From Salinivirga cyanobacteriivorans (lineage in GTDB: Bacteria > Bacteroidota > Bacteroidia > Bacteroidales > Salinivirgaceae), in contig NZ_CP013118.1 of assembly GCF_001443605.1 (NCBI RefSeq), positions 4,737,001 to 4,801,000 of the forward strand: 64,000 nucleotides of DNA. The letters are read 5' to 3'. A program made the translations under genes and the position numbers. The notes under the pieces were generated by a model. The model had not been told where the DNA came from. It saw only the letters and a program-made list of their open reading frames with translations, and did no database searches. Shown in pieces: positions 7,738 to 16,849 of this stretch (position 1 is the first letter of the stretch; each line of letters opens with the position of its first letter).

Positions 7738-9087
7738 CTAAAACAAATAATTCAACCCAATATAAATCCCAAGACCACCATCTTGCGGGTCAAGGCTGTG
7801 TGCTACATCAAATGCTATGACAAAATTCTGGTTCATGGCCAGTCTGAAGCCGGCACCCACACCAAAATGTGGTTTTTCACCTTTATCAAAAAATTCATTT
7901 GCATTAAAATCAGGTAAATCCGCCTCTGCTGCTTCGATGACAGCTTCTTTATCGAACTCTATCGGTTCAGTCACAATTCCGGCATCGGCAAAAACATTGG
8001 TGCCCAGATAGAAATTTTGTTTAAACAGGTGGAATCGCCATAATTTATAACGCAACTCAAGGTTTCCAAAGGCAATACCTCTTCCAACCACACGATTGCG
8101 CAACACACCGCGTACGGTTTTTGCACCACCCAGCCCTTCGCTGTTGGCACCTTTTAAAAACGATGTGCTGATTAATGGGTAAAGATAAAAAGGACAATCG
8201 CCAACAGTCGTTTGATATAGAACACGATAGGCCAACGATAGGTCTTCGGGGATTAGCGTAAAATATTGTCTGTGGGTGAGTGAAATTTTTGCATGCCCAA
8301 AATTATTGTTTCCGGCAAATTCGGGTGCAGCCTGCACCACAAACTCTGACCACATTCCGCGCATTGGGTTTGGTTCGTTATCCCGTGTATCGTATACGAG
8401 TCCGGCTTTAAAATAATGGTGCGTGCCGCCATCTTTTTCAGCTTCATCAATCAGGCCCCAGCGCACGTATAAATCGTATAGTCCCGCTGTATCTGGCAAG
8501 GCATCATCGCCGGACTTCCCCTCATTGAGACGGTCGATGTCAACCGATCCTATATTAAATTTGTAGCCAAGGTAACCTGCAATCCAACCCAGGTTTTTAA
8601 CAGGCAATTTTCCCTGAAAATCGGTTTTGAAACGAAAAAATTGGCGCTCGTGCCGGTAAAACACCCTTGAAATATAATCGTCGCTCTGATCATCTTCCCA
8701 ACCGGCATTATAAATGACTTCAGCACCATTAAACCCGTAAAATGGCAGAGCCTGTTCTGTGAGGTAACTCATATCGGCTGTAAGTCTGATTCCGGGAATG
8801 AGGTATTTCGAATCGTAGAAAAGCCTGTTTATGCCGCTGCCTTTGGTAAATCGACTTACTTCCATGTAAAGCGAATGGCGATATTCCGGGTAGCTTGATC
8901 CATCGCCATAAAAATAAAAATTGACCATACCGCCATACTGCAAACCAAAATCAGAATCGTATGTTATGGTAGGCAATGCCCCAAAATTAAGGCCTGTTTT
9001 TACGCTGTCTTCTTTAGTGTCTTTTTGGGCAAAACTGCTTATTGTGCCCACCAACAGTAGCAAAATAAATATTGATTTGAGATGCAT
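7738..9087 (-). CDS. Outer-membrane beta-barrel protein of the Omp85/BamA surface-antigen type
   Basis: A 449-residue protein with a signal peptide (residues 1-20, ending SFAQ) and, after a short linker, a pattern of alternating amphipathic strands ending in a final strand GIYIGLNYLF with terminal Phe, the signature of an outer-membrane barrel. Features of the D15/BamA barrel are visible: a run GAKTVRGVLRNRVVGRG resembling the VRG[F/Y] L6 loop motif, followed by LELRYKLWRF. There is no room for POTRA domains, so it is a barrel-only relative, not BamA itself. The role is probably outer-membrane transport or insertion but cannot be specified. It starts at ATG 9087, opposite to hutI. A TACTTTTG element lies 65 bp upstream. 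Confidence 0.8.
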   Translation of the reverse strand: MHLKSIFILLLLVGTISSFAQKDTKEDSVKTGLNFGALPTITYDSDFGLQYGGMVNFYFYGDGSSYPEYRHSLYMEVSRFTKGSGINRLFYDSKYLIPGIRLTADMSYLTEQALPFYGFNGAEVIYNAGWEDDQSDDYISRVFYRHERQFFRFKTDFQGKLPVKNLGWIAGYLGYKFNIGSVDIDRLNEGKSGDDALPDTAGLYDLYVRWGLIDEAEKDGGTHHYFKAGLVYDTRDNEPNPMRGMWSEFVVQAAPEFAGNNNFGHAKISLTHRQYFTLIPEDLSLAYRVLYQTTVGDCPFYLYPLISTSFLKGANSEGLGGAKTVRGVLRNRVVGRGIAFGNLELRYKLWRFHLFKQNFYLGTNVFADAGIVTEPIEFDKEAVIEAAEADLPDFNANEFFDKGEKPHFGVGAGFRLAMNQNFVIAFDVAHSLDPQDGGLGIYIGLNYLF

Positions 9088-9151
9088 ATGAAATAAAATC
9101 TTTTGTAAAACATGCCGAAAAATGCCGCTTAAATTGCTAATTTCGTAACTC

Positions 9152-9159
9152 CAAAAGTA
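9152..9159 (-). promoter_or_regulatory. Possible -7 element for the barrel protein gene
   Basis: TACTTTTG on the minus strand, 65 nt before the ATG at 9087. A TTTG lies further upstream but at a spacing of about 23 nt, slightly long. It sits inside the 112-bp divergent region shared with hutI. Confidence 0.4.
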
Positions 9160-9199
9160 AAAGAATTATTCGAAACAGAATCCAAATAAATATAAGGTT

Positions 9200-10444
9200 A
9201 TGGTTACACTGATCAAGAATATTAAAAAACTCATACAAACAGAAGATACGCCCCGCAAATGGGTTGCAGGAAAAGAAATGGCCAATTTGCCTGCAATTGA
9301 TAATGCCTGGCTCATGATTGAGGATGATAGAATTTTGGACTTTGGAACCATGGATAACTGTCCCGAACCCGATGAGGCATCGGAGATTGATGTCAGTGGT
9401 CGCATTGTAATGCCAACATTTTGCGATTCGCATACACACCTGGTTTATGCCGGAAGCCGCGAAATTGAGTATGGTGATAAAATTCGTGGTTTATCTTATG
9501 AAGAAATAGCCAAAAGAGGCGGTGGCATCTTAAATTCCACAAAACTACTTGCGCAAACCAGCGAGGACGATCTTTATGAACAAGCCCTTGAGCGTATTCA
9601 TGAAATTATAGGATTTGGGACCGGAGCTGTTGAAATTAAATCGGGTTACGGACTCGATACTGAAAATGAGCTCAAAATGTTACGGGTAGCCCGCCGTCTG
9701 AAAGAGACTACTCCAATTCACATTAAAACTACCTTTTTGGGCGCTCATTCCATACCAATGGAGTACCGTAATGATCAAACGAAATTTGTAGATAAAGTGA
9801 TCAATGAGATGATTCCTGCAGTAGCTGCGGAGGAGCTAGCCGATTATATTGATGTATTTTGCGATAAAGGTTTTTTTACTGTTGAAGATACAGAGCGCAT
9901 ACTGATGGCAGGAATGAAATACGGCTTAATTGGAAAAATTCACGCCAATGAGCTCGATTACAGTGGAGGAATCCAGGTTGGTGTAAAGTACAATGCCCGT
10001 TCTGTAGACCACCTTGAATTTGTTGGCCCTGAAGAGATAAAAGCACTGCAGGGCAGCGAAACCATGCCTACGGTATTGCCGGGTGCAGCATTCTTCCTGA
10101 ATATGAAGCTTTCACCCGTACGCGAAATGATGAATGCAGGGTTGCCACTGGCGCTTGCTTCTGATTACAACCCGGGATCGTCTCCATCAGGAAATATGAA
10201 ATTTATTATGTCGCTGGGTTGTATCAATTACAAAATGACACCAGAGGAGGTTATTAACGCTACTACCTTAAATTCAGCTTATGCTATGGGTTTGGAAGAA
10301 GACCTGGGGTCAATTGCCAAAGGTAAAATTGCCAACCTGATTATTACCAAACCTATTCCATCTTATGAATATTTACCATATGCCTACACCAGTCATTTGG
10401 TTGAACAGGTAATGCTTAACGGAGAACTTATTAATCTTGATTAA
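9200..10444 (+). CDS. hutI: Imidazolonepropionase
   Basis: The 414-residue amidohydrolase opens 4-imidazolone-5-propionate to N-formimino-L-glutamate in histidine degradation. Family hallmarks are the metal-binding DSHTHLVYAGSRE near residue 75, EIKSGYGLD near residue 150, the metal histidine in FLGAHS, HANELD near 250, SVDHLEF near 270 and ASDYNPGSSPSGNM near 325, all intact. The start ATG 9200 gives a full-length enzyme. The next gene, 34 bp downstream, handles the product formiminoglutamate, so the two form an operon. Histidase and urocanase are not in the window. Confidence 0.96.
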   Translation: MVTLIKNIKKLIQTEDTPRKWVAGKEMANLPAIDNAWLMIEDDRILDFGTMDNCPEPDEASEIDVSGRIVMPTFCDSHTHLVYAGSREIEYGDKIRGLSYEEIAKRGGGILNSTKLLAQTSEDDLYEQALERIHEIIGFGTGAVEIKSGYGLDTENELKMLRVARRLKETTPIHIKTTFLGAHSIPMEYRNDQTKFVDKVINEMIPAVAAEELADYIDVFCDKGFFTVEDTERILMAGMKYGLIGKIHANELDYSGGIQVGVKYNARSVDHLEFVGPEEIKALQGSETMPTVLPGAAFFLNMKLSPVREMMNAGLPLALASDYNPGSSPSGNMKFIMSLGCINYKMTPEEVINATTLNSAYAMGLEEDLGSIAKGKIANLIITKPIPSYEYLPYAYTSHLVEQVMLNGELINLD

Positions 10445-10478
10445 TACATAAAAAGAAATAAATCCAAAACCATAAAAT

Positions 10479-12170
10479 ATGAGAAAACTTGTTGAATGTG
10501 TCCCTAATTTTAGTGAAGGGGTCGATGAAAATATTATCTCTCAGATTACCGGTCAAATAGAATCGGTGAAAAATGTGCGTTTAATTGATGTAGATCCCGG
10601 TCAGGCTACCAACCGCACAGTTGTAACATTTGTAGGGGAACCCGAAGATGTTATTGAAGCTGCATTTCGTGCTGTTAAAAAGGCCCAGGAACTGATTGAT
10701 ATGCGCAATCATAAAGGAGCACACCCACGCTTTGGTGCTACAGATGTATGTCCGCTCGTACCGGTTTCGAACATCACTATGGAAGAGACTGTAGAGTATG
10801 CCCACAGATTGGGTAAACGCATTGGCGATGAGTTGGGTATTCCGGTGTTTGCCTATGAGTTTGCGGCAACCGAGGAAAAGCGTCGCAGCCTGGCAAATTG
10901 CCGTAAAGGCGAATACGAAGCTCTGAAAGAGCGCATTACCTCTGACGAGTGGAAACCCGATTTTGGTCCGGCCGAATGGAACGATAGCGTGGCTAAATCA
11001 GGCGTGACAGCTGTGGGAGCAAGAAATTTTCTCGTGGCATACAACGTAAACCTTAATACAACCTCTGTAAGAAGAGCAAACTCTGTGGCTTTTGATGTGC
11101 GTGAAGCCGGCCGTGTAAAACGCGAGGGCGATCCTGTAACAGGTAAAAAAGTAAAAGATGAAAATGGAAATGATGTGCGTATTCCGGGAAAATTGAAAAA
11201 AGTACGTGGAATAGGTTGGTTCATAGAGGAGTATGGAATTGCTCAAATCTCAATGAACCTGACCGACATTTCTGTAACATCTATTCACGAAGCATTTGAT
11301 GCAGTGTACGAAAGCGCCAATGAGCGTGGACTGCGTGTTACAGGTAGTGAACTTGTAGGTGTTGTGCCAGTAAAGGCGATGATTGATGCTGGTAAGCATT
11401 ATTTGCGCATGCAGAATCGTTCCACTGGTATTCCCGATAGTGAAATTATTAAAATAGCAGTTAAATCGCTTGGCTTAGATGATTTGTATCCATTCGAGGC
11501 AGATAAAAAAATCATTGAGTACATTCTGGAAGACGATGATCCAAATGCTTTGGTAAATAAAACGCTGACCGATTTTGCCAATGAGACAGCCTCAGAATCG
11601 CCTGCTCCTGGCGGAGGTTCGATTAGTGCTTACATGGGAGCACTTGGCTCAGCTTTAGGTACAATGGTGGCCAACCTCTCATCGCACAAGCGTGGCTGGG
11701 ACGATCGCTGCCCGGAATTCAGCGAATGGGCAGAGAAAGGTAAATATTACCAGGAAGTACTCATGAAAAAAGTTGATGAAGATACAAGGGCTTTTAACAC
11801 CATTATGGATGCGTTTAAAATGCCTAAAGGTACTGATGAAGAGAAAAAGGAGCGGAAAGAAGCCATCGACAAGGCTACGAAATATGCCACTGAGGTGCCT
11901 TTCGAAACCATGAAACTCTGTTATGAGTCAATGGAGGTGATGAAAGCAATGGCCGAAATTGGAAATCCCAATTCCGTAACAGATGCGGGTGTAGGTGCAC
12001 TTGCAGCTAGAAGTGGCGTAATGGGTGCATTGCTTAATGTGAAGATCAATGCTGCTGATCTGACTGACAAGGCTTTTGCAGACAAGATTCTGAAAGAAGG
12101 AGAGGAGATAAGGCAAAAAGCCATTGCAATGGAAGAGGAGATCATGAAAATTGTTGAAAGCAAAATTTAA
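10479..12170 (+). CDS. ftcD: Bifunctional glutamate formimidoyltransferase / formiminotetrahydrofolate cyclodeaminase
   Basis: At 563 residues this has the two-domain layout of animal FTCD. The N-terminal part (about 1-330) transfers the formimino group of formiminoglutamate to tetrahydrofolate: CVPNFSEG at residues 7-14, KGAHPRFGATDVCPL near 75, and NRSTGIPDSE. The C-terminal part (about 350-563) is the cyclodeaminase giving methenyl-tetrahydrofolate and ammonia: ANETASESPAPGGGS and SAYMGALGSALGTMVANLS. It follows hutI by 34 bp and is followed by a strong terminator, so hutI-ftcD is a two-gene unit feeding histidine carbon into glutamate and the folate pool. A charged insert (VKREGDPVTGKKVKDENG) lies near residue 215. 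Confidence 0.95.
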   Translation: MRKLVECVPNFSEGVDENIISQITGQIESVKNVRLIDVDPGQATNRTVVTFVGEPEDVIEAAFRAVKKAQELIDMRNHKGAHPRFGATDVCPLVPVSNITMEETVEYAHRLGKRIGDELGIPVFAYEFAATEEKRRSLANCRKGEYEALKERITSDEWKPDFGPAEWNDSVAKSGVTAVGARNFLVAYNVNLNTTSVRRANSVAFDVREAGRVKREGDPVTGKKVKDENGNDVRIPGKLKKVRGIGWFIEEYGIAQISMNLTDISVTSIHEAFDAVYESANERGLRVTGSELVGVVPVKAMIDAGKHYLRMQNRSTGIPDSEIIKIAVKSLGLDDLYPFEADKKIIEYILEDDDPNALVNKTLTDFANETASESPAPGGGSISAYMGALGSALGTMVANLSSHKRGWDDRCPEFSEWAEKGKYYQEVLMKKVDEDTRAFNTIMDAFKMPKGTDEEKKERKEAIDKATKYATEVPFETMKLCYESMEVMKAMAEIGNPNSVTDAGVGALAARSGVMGALLNVKINAADLTDKAFADKILKEGEEIRQKAIAMEEEIMKIVESKI

Positions 12171-12192
12171 TGAAATATTAGCTTAAAATGCG

Positions 12193-12233
12193 AGCCTGTT
12201 CAAAAATGAGATTTTTTGAACAGGCTTTTTTTT
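12193..12233 (+). terminator. Rho-independent terminator after ftcD
   Basis: AGCCTGTTCAAAAA (12193-12206) pairs with TTTTTTGAACAGGCT and is followed by a run of T. It starts 22 nt after the ftcD stop. Confidence 0.85.
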
Positions 12234-12494
12234 GCGATGGTCTGACTGAAAATACGATTTAAAAAATTTATAAAACACAATAATATAGGCAATTTTTGTT
12301 TGATAAACATCGACGGTAGATTCTTACCATAAGAAGAAACGCAAAATCAACACACCATTCCAGCACGCTTTAACGAGCTTTAATGGCGAAGATTTACAAA
12401 TTTGCGCCATATTCGTAAAACTTTTAAATTCATTTCATTAGATTTGAATGACAAATAGAGATTACATGCATAAATCAATATACTGGAAGTAATT
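12234..12494 (+). promoter_or_regulatory. Intergenic region with possible -7 element for the esterase gene
   Basis: The region from the terminator to ATG 12495 holds no credible gene. TAGATTTG at 12439-12446 matches the TAnnTTTG -7 consensus and would give a leader of about 40 nt; no TTTG sits at the expected -33 distance. Nothing else is recognisable. Confidence 0.35.
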
Positions 12495-13772
12495 ATGGTA
12501 TATAAAATATTTTTTGCTTTAGTTTTATTGAGTATTTCTGTAAGTTGCTCTTTTAATGCCGATAAAGATCAGAATTGTGACGAAGATGCCGTAGAACCAT
12601 ATGAGCTGCCAGATGTATTAACCCTTAAAAATGGAGAAAAAATTGATCGTGTATCAGTATGGGAAAACAAACGCAGGCCCCAAATTCTTAATCTCTATAA
12701 AAAAGAAATCTACGGGTTTATTCCAAAGGGTATCGATAAACCACTTATTTCAAAGGTGCTGGAACAAAGCGATTCTGCATTAGATAACACTGCTATACGG
12801 AAACAAATTTCACTTATTTATAAAGCAAAAGGGAAAGAACTTGAAATAATTGTATTGCTTTACCTGCCCAAAAACACTAAAAACCCTCCGGTTTTTATTG
12901 GTTATAACTTTTATGGAAACCAAACCATAATAGATGATAAGCATGTAATTTTAACCAACTCCTGGATCCTCAATAATCCAGCCCTTGGTATAAATGATAA
13001 CCGTGCATCTGAGGAATCAATGGGAACAAGAAACGAAAGATGGCCCATAAAGAAAATTATATCGGAAGGTTTTGGATTGGCAACCGTTTATTATGGTGAT
13101 ATCGATCCGGAAAGATGTGATTTTTCAGATGGCATTCATCCATTTTTTTATAAAAAGAAACAAAACAAACCCAAAGGTGACCAATGGGGTTCAATTTCAG
13201 CATGGGCTTGGGGTTATTCAAGGATATTGGATTACCTCAAGAAGGATGAAATGACCAGAAAGTCGAAGTTTATATTATTTGGACATTCACGAATTGGTAA
13301 AACTTCTTTATGGGCAGGCGCCCTTGACAGGAGATTTGACATTGTAATTTCAAATAACTCAGGTTGTGCAGGAGCTGCACTTTTCAGAAGGAAATTTGGT
13401 GAAACCATTGCAAAAATACATTATAACTTTCCGCAATGGTTCTGTCAGAACTTTAATAAATATAGAAATAAAGAAGAAAGACTGCCCGTTGATCAGCACA
13501 TGCTGATTGCATTAATTGCGCCAAGGCCTGTATATATTGCCAGTGCAGAACTGGATTGTTTTTCAGACCCCAAAGGTGAGTATCTTTCAGCATATCATGC
13601 AACTCCTGTTTATGAGTTGTATGGAAAAACCGGATTGAACGATTCCATTCAACCTCCTCTCAATAAACCCATACACAATACAATCGGGTATCATTTAAGA
13701 TCAGGAAGACATGGGGTAACTACCTATGATTGGGAACAGTTTATTAAGTTTGTTAAAAAGCACCTGGAATGA
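12495..13772 (+). CDS. Glucuronoyl esterase-like lipoprotein (carbohydrate esterase family 15)
   Basis: A 425-residue protein with a hydrophobic leader ending SVSC (Cys18), probably lipid-anchored although the lipobox is weak. The rest matches CE15: GHSRIGKTSLW with nucleophile Ser265, NNSGCAGAALFRR near 288, FPQWFCQNF near 312, LPVDQHMLIALIAPRPVY near 330, ELDCFSDPKGE near 352 and RSGRHGVTTYDW with His406. CE15 enzymes split the ester between lignin alcohols and 4-O-methyl-glucuronic acid on xylan, freeing hemicellulose from lignin. The canonical GCSR nucleophile motif reads GHSR here, as in a number of bacterial members. It stands alone between a terminator and a pseudogene. The start ATG fits the leader peptide. 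Substrate assignment is from family knowledge. Confidence 0.88.
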   Translation: MVYKIFFALVLLSISVSCSFNADKDQNCDEDAVEPYELPDVLTLKNGEKIDRVSVWENKRRPQILNLYKKEIYGFIPKGIDKPLISKVLEQSDSALDNTAIRKQISLIYKAKGKELEIIVLLYLPKNTKNPPVFIGYNFYGNQTIIDDKHVILTNSWILNNPALGINDNRASEESMGTRNERWPIKKIISEGFGLATVYYGDIDPERCDFSDGIHPFFYKKKQNKPKGDQWGSISAWAWGYSRILDYLKKDEMTRKSKFILFGHSRIGKTSLWAGALDRRFDIVISNNSGCAGAALFRRKFGETIAKIHYNFPQWFCQNFNKYRNKEERLPVDQHMLIALIAPRPVYIASAELDCFSDPKGEYLSAYHATPVYELYGKTGLNDSIQPPLNKPIHNTIGYHLRSGRHGVTTYDWEQFIKFVKKHLE

Positions 13773-13875
13773 AGCATTAACAACCTCTTTCGTCTTACAC
13801 GGGTTTGGTTAATCATAATCATTTAGTTAAATTTTATTATCTTATTTTTGTTATTAACACGGTTCACTCGTATTT

Positions 13876-14934
13876 TTAAAACAAACTTTTGTAAACCTCT
13901 TATTATAGCTTGTTTTTTCCCTGTTACTGGCTGTATTTGCTTTAAATATGACAGCCCAAAAAAATCACGAAATACATTTAACACCTAAGCTGTTAGATTA
14001 CGATAATCCGGCCTTTTATGTGAAAGAAGTTAAAGATAACAGGGATAATAAATCACAGATTGGTATTGTCAAAAAAGGCTTTTTTAATACCCGCAGACCA
14101 GCCACTTTTGAACAGGATTTTGAAACCACATTATTAAATTACTATCAGGCAGCTGTGCCCAGGGGAAGCTATCAACGGCCAATAACAATACAAATAAATC
14201 AACTGAAAATCCAGGAAAAAACAGATCTTACAACTGAATATGCAATCGTCACTTTAGACGCAGATTATTACTTCAAAGGTCAATTAATATTTTCTGACAA
14301 GCGTGATCGTAAAGTAAACAGTTTGGACGTAACCAACATGCATGCTGCAATTATCCGTAATGTCCTTGCTCAATCGATTAAAGCTTTTGCCGCTTCAGGA
14401 TGGCTTGAAAAAATAGATGACGAGAAAACAGTTGCAAAGTCCTAAAGAACTGAAAATGAAACCGCCAACCCAAAAGCATGAGTAGAAAATAATTCAGCAA
14501 CCCGGGAATCTTTACCGGATGTTGATAAACCCGCTGAAGAAGAAACAACGCGAAATATACTGGCTGTTGGCTATCAAATAGGCGGTTATACACTTGCAGG
14601 TATCAATTACGAAATTCGTGTACACGATTATATAGGTGTGCATTTTGGAGCAGGTATATTTGGATTGACCGGAGGCGTGAAAATTCATACCAATCCCAGT
14701 CGTGACAGCAACTTTTTTAATTTATCTGTGAATGACGGTGGTTTTGGAGGTATTGAAACAGCCGGGGTTGAATTTGGCGGTCGCTGGGTATTTAAAGATG
14801 GGGCGCGTTTTGGCTTGCATTATCAGATTGGTATTGCAGGTGTAATTTCTATTGCGCCTGAAATGGAGGACCAGGTTTATGATGGTAATGCACCCGATGC
14901 TTCATTGGTTATGGGAATTGGTTTTAGCTGGTAG
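13876..14934 (+). pseudogene. Decayed gene for an exported protein: lost start and three in-frame stops
   Basis: One continuous frame encodes a leader-like stretch (KQTFVNLLL, stop, LVFSLLLAVFALNMTAQ), a domain of about 165 residues, an N/E/T-rich linker and a glycine-rich, beta-strand-like C-terminal domain ending GIGFSW. It is interrupted by TAG at 13906-13908, TAA at 14443-14445 and TGA at 14479-14481, and has TTA where the initiator should be. The sequence on both sides of each stop is coherent, so the stops look like point mutations in a former gene of about 350 codons. An internal ATG at 13948 opens a 165-codon frame, but it begins inside the signal peptide and would not be exported. 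A second internal frame could start at GTG 14638. I do not recognise the family; the C-terminal end suggests an outer-membrane or surface beta structure. Confidence 0.7.
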
Positions 14935-15034
14935 TTAGGGGTAATTTTAAAGCAAGTTTTTATTGGAATGTTGCAAGTGTAAGTATTTTCATGTCAGTGA
15001 ATCAAGTATATTACGATATCAGGAAATTTGGCAA

Positions 15035-15064
15035 TAAAAAAGCGCAACCACTTGGCTGCGCTTT
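15035..15064 (-). terminator. Rho-independent terminator of the rnf operon
   Basis: On the minus strand AAAGCGCA and TGCGCTTT pair around a loop with an extra CC/GG pair, followed by a T-run ending near 15035. It lies 20 bp past the rnfA stop. Confidence 0.8.
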
Positions 15065-15084
15065 GGCTTTATAATCATTTCTAT

Positions 15085-15657
15085 TTATACCAAACCTGAG
15101 AATCCCATGAAGGCCATGGCCAGTATGCCTGCAGAAACCAGTGCAATTGGTGTTCCGCGCATGCCTTTGGGTACATCCAATAAATCTAGATGCTCACGAA
15201 TACCGGCAAACAAGGTAATGGCAATACCAAAACCGATGGCCGAACCAATGGCATAGATAATGCCTTCCATCAGGTTATAATCGTTTTGTATGGTTAAAAG
15301 TGCTACACCCATAATGGCACAGTTGGTTGTAATCAGCGGTAGAAATACACCCAAAGCCTGATAGAGTGGGGGGCTGACCTTTTTCAAAACAATTTCGACC
15401 ATTTGCACAAATGATGCAATGATTAAAATAAATGAGATGGTTTGCAGGTACCCGATTCCAAACGGTTCGAGTACATAAACTTGAATCAAATAGGTTACTA
15501 TCGTGGCCAGTACCATTACAAAAGTTACAGCTCCTGTCATACCTACGGCGGTCGACAGTTTTTTGGACACCCCCATAAACGGGCAGATACCCAGAAACTG
15601 CATCAAAACAATGTTGTTTACCAGTATGGCCGATATTACAATGGCAAAAATTTCCAT
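15085..15657 (-). CDS. rnfA: Rnf electron transport complex subunit A
   Basis: A 190-residue inner-membrane protein with six hydrophobic segments, beginning MEIFAIVISAILVNNIVLMQ and containing the family signature FLGICPFMGVSKKL at residues 22-35. RnfA and RnfE are homologous, oppositely oriented membrane subunits that carry electrons across the membrane between the flavin subunits and form part of the ion path. It is the last gene of the operon: 11 bp follow the rnfE stop and a terminator follows its own. Homologous to NqrE; the operon context with rnfB and rnfC identifies it as Rnf. Confidence 0.95.
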   Translation of the reverse strand: MEIFAIVISAILVNNIVLMQFLGICPFMGVSKKLSTAVGMTGAVTFVMVLATIVTYLIQVYVLEPFGIGYLQTISFILIIASFVQMVEIVLKKVSPPLYQALGVFLPLITTNCAIMGVALLTIQNDYNLMEGIIYAIGSAIGFGIAITLFAGIREHLDLLDVPKGMRGTPIALVSAGILAMAFMGFSGLV

Positions 15658-15668
15658 AGTTCAGTGTT

Positions 15669-16274
15669 TTAAGATTTTTTAAATCGGTTAATAATGGCAA
15701 TCAGGTATCCAAGTGCAATAAAAGCACCGGGGGCCAGCACAAACAATAACATTGTAATGGGTGCTCCATCTTCGGTTGTTGGGAAAATAGGGATGGATAA
15801 TCCAAATACAGAGCCTGCACCGAGTAATTCGCGAACAGCGCCTAAAAGTGTCAGTGCAAATGCAAATCCAAGTCCCATACCGAGTCCGTCTACAATGGAT
15901 GATACAATATTATTTTTAGAAGCAAAAGCTTCTGCACGACCCAGCACAAGACAGTTTACAACAATCAGTGGAATGAAAATACCCAACGCTTCGTGCAGGC
16001 TCGGTAAAAAACCAGCCATGGTAAGGTCAACGATTGTCACAAAAGATGCGATGATTACAATAAATGAAGGAATACGCACTTTTTCAGGAATAAGGTTTTT
16101 GACCAGTGCGACAACAATATTGGCCATAACCAACACAAATGTTGTGGCAAGTCCCATACCCAGTCCGTTCACTGCGCTTGATGTAACGGCTAGCGTGGGA
16201 CATAATCCCAGCAGCATTACAAATACCGCATTGTCTTTGATGAATCCTTTAGTGAAGTTCTGTTTTTGATTCAT
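15669..16274 (-). CDS. rnfE: Rnf electron transport complex subunit E
   Basis: A 201-residue inner-membrane protein homologous to RnfA, with [20 protein letters not shown] near the N-terminus and [12 protein letters not shown] near residue 104, both typical of RnfE/NqrD. Its ATG overlaps the rnfG stop as ATGA (16274-16271), and a strong purine-rich ribosome binding site AAAGGAGGG lies just upstream, unusual for Bacteroidota and probably important for translational coupling. It works with RnfA, RnfD and RnfG in the membrane arm of the complex. Confidence 0.95.
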   Translation of the reverse strand: MNQKQNFTKGFIKDNAVFVMLLGLCPTLAVTSSAVNGLGMGLATTFVLVMANIVVALVKNLIPEKVRIPSFIVIIASFVTIVDLTMAGFLPSLHEALGIFIPLIVVNCLVLGRAEAFASKNNIVSSIVDGLGMGLGFAFALTLLGAVRELLGAGSVFGLSIPIFPTTEDGAPITMLLFVLAPGAFIALGYLIAIINRFKKS

Positions 16275-16849
16275 TTTTTCCCTCCTTTCATGTATTGATC
16301 ATAGGCACGCTGTACGGCATCGCAAAATGCGCGTGAGCTAATGGTGGCAGCGGTAATGGCATCTACATCACCACCATCTTTTTTTACTTCCAGCGTAAAG
16401 TCAGCAGGGTTCTTTCCATAAAACTGATCTTTAAATGATGCCTCTGCCATCTTGGTTCCGAGTCCGGGTGTCTCTTTATGCTGAAGCACCGAAATCTTAT
16501 TAATGGTTCCATCTGGTTTAAAACCAACCATAAGTTGAATTAACCCACTGTATCCTTTTATTGTATATGTCTTTACAGCAACACCAACCAGTTCATCACC
16601 CTTTTTAGCAGGGTAAACTTCAAGTGGCATTTCAGCATTGTCTGTTTCGATGGTATACATTTCTGAGTTTGGATCATTGTCGAACTCAGGTACAACCTGT
16701 TGTATGGCTTTCAGCTTTTTATTAAGTTTTGCTTTAGCAATAGGCTCTTTGGTGATTTCGTAAATACCACCAAGTGTAGCCGAAGCAATAAAGGTAACCG
16801 CAAATAGCGTAACGACCATATTGATAAATGTAGATTCTTTTTTAGCCAT
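16271..16849 (-). CDS. rnfG: Rnf electron transport complex subunit G (covalent FMN)
   Basis: A 192-residue protein with one N-terminal transmembrane helix (about 7-30 after MAKK) and a periplasmic FMN-binding domain. The flavinylation motif appears as [13 protein letters not shown] near residue 170; the FMN is expected on Thr of AATISS by ApbE-type transferase, none of which is in the window. The start MAKK at 16849 is preferred over an upstream in-frame ATG because GAGGAGGT sits five to eight bases before it and the eight-base overlap ATGGCTAA with the rnfD end is a normal coupling arrangement. Equivalent to NqrC in sodium-pumping NADH:quinone reductase. Confidence 0.93.
   Translation of the reverse strand: MAKKESTFINMVVTLFAVTFIASATLGGIYEITKEPIAKAKLNKKLKAIQQVVPEFDNDPNSEMYTIETDNAEMPLEVYPAKKGDELVGVAVKTYTIKGYSGLIQLMVGFKPDGTINKISVLQHKETPGLGTKMAEASFKDQFYGKNPADFTLEVKKDGGDVDAITAATISSRAFCDAVQRAYDQYMKGGKK

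Noticed and set aside
13948..14445. Treating this open frame as an intact 165-residue gene
   Set aside because: Its ATG lies within a signal-peptide-like stretch and the same frame continues past its stop with coherent linker and domain sequence.
13906..14481. Programmed stop-codon read-through or selenocysteine
   Set aside because: All three stop types occur in one frame and no SECIS-like hairpin was evident after the TGA.
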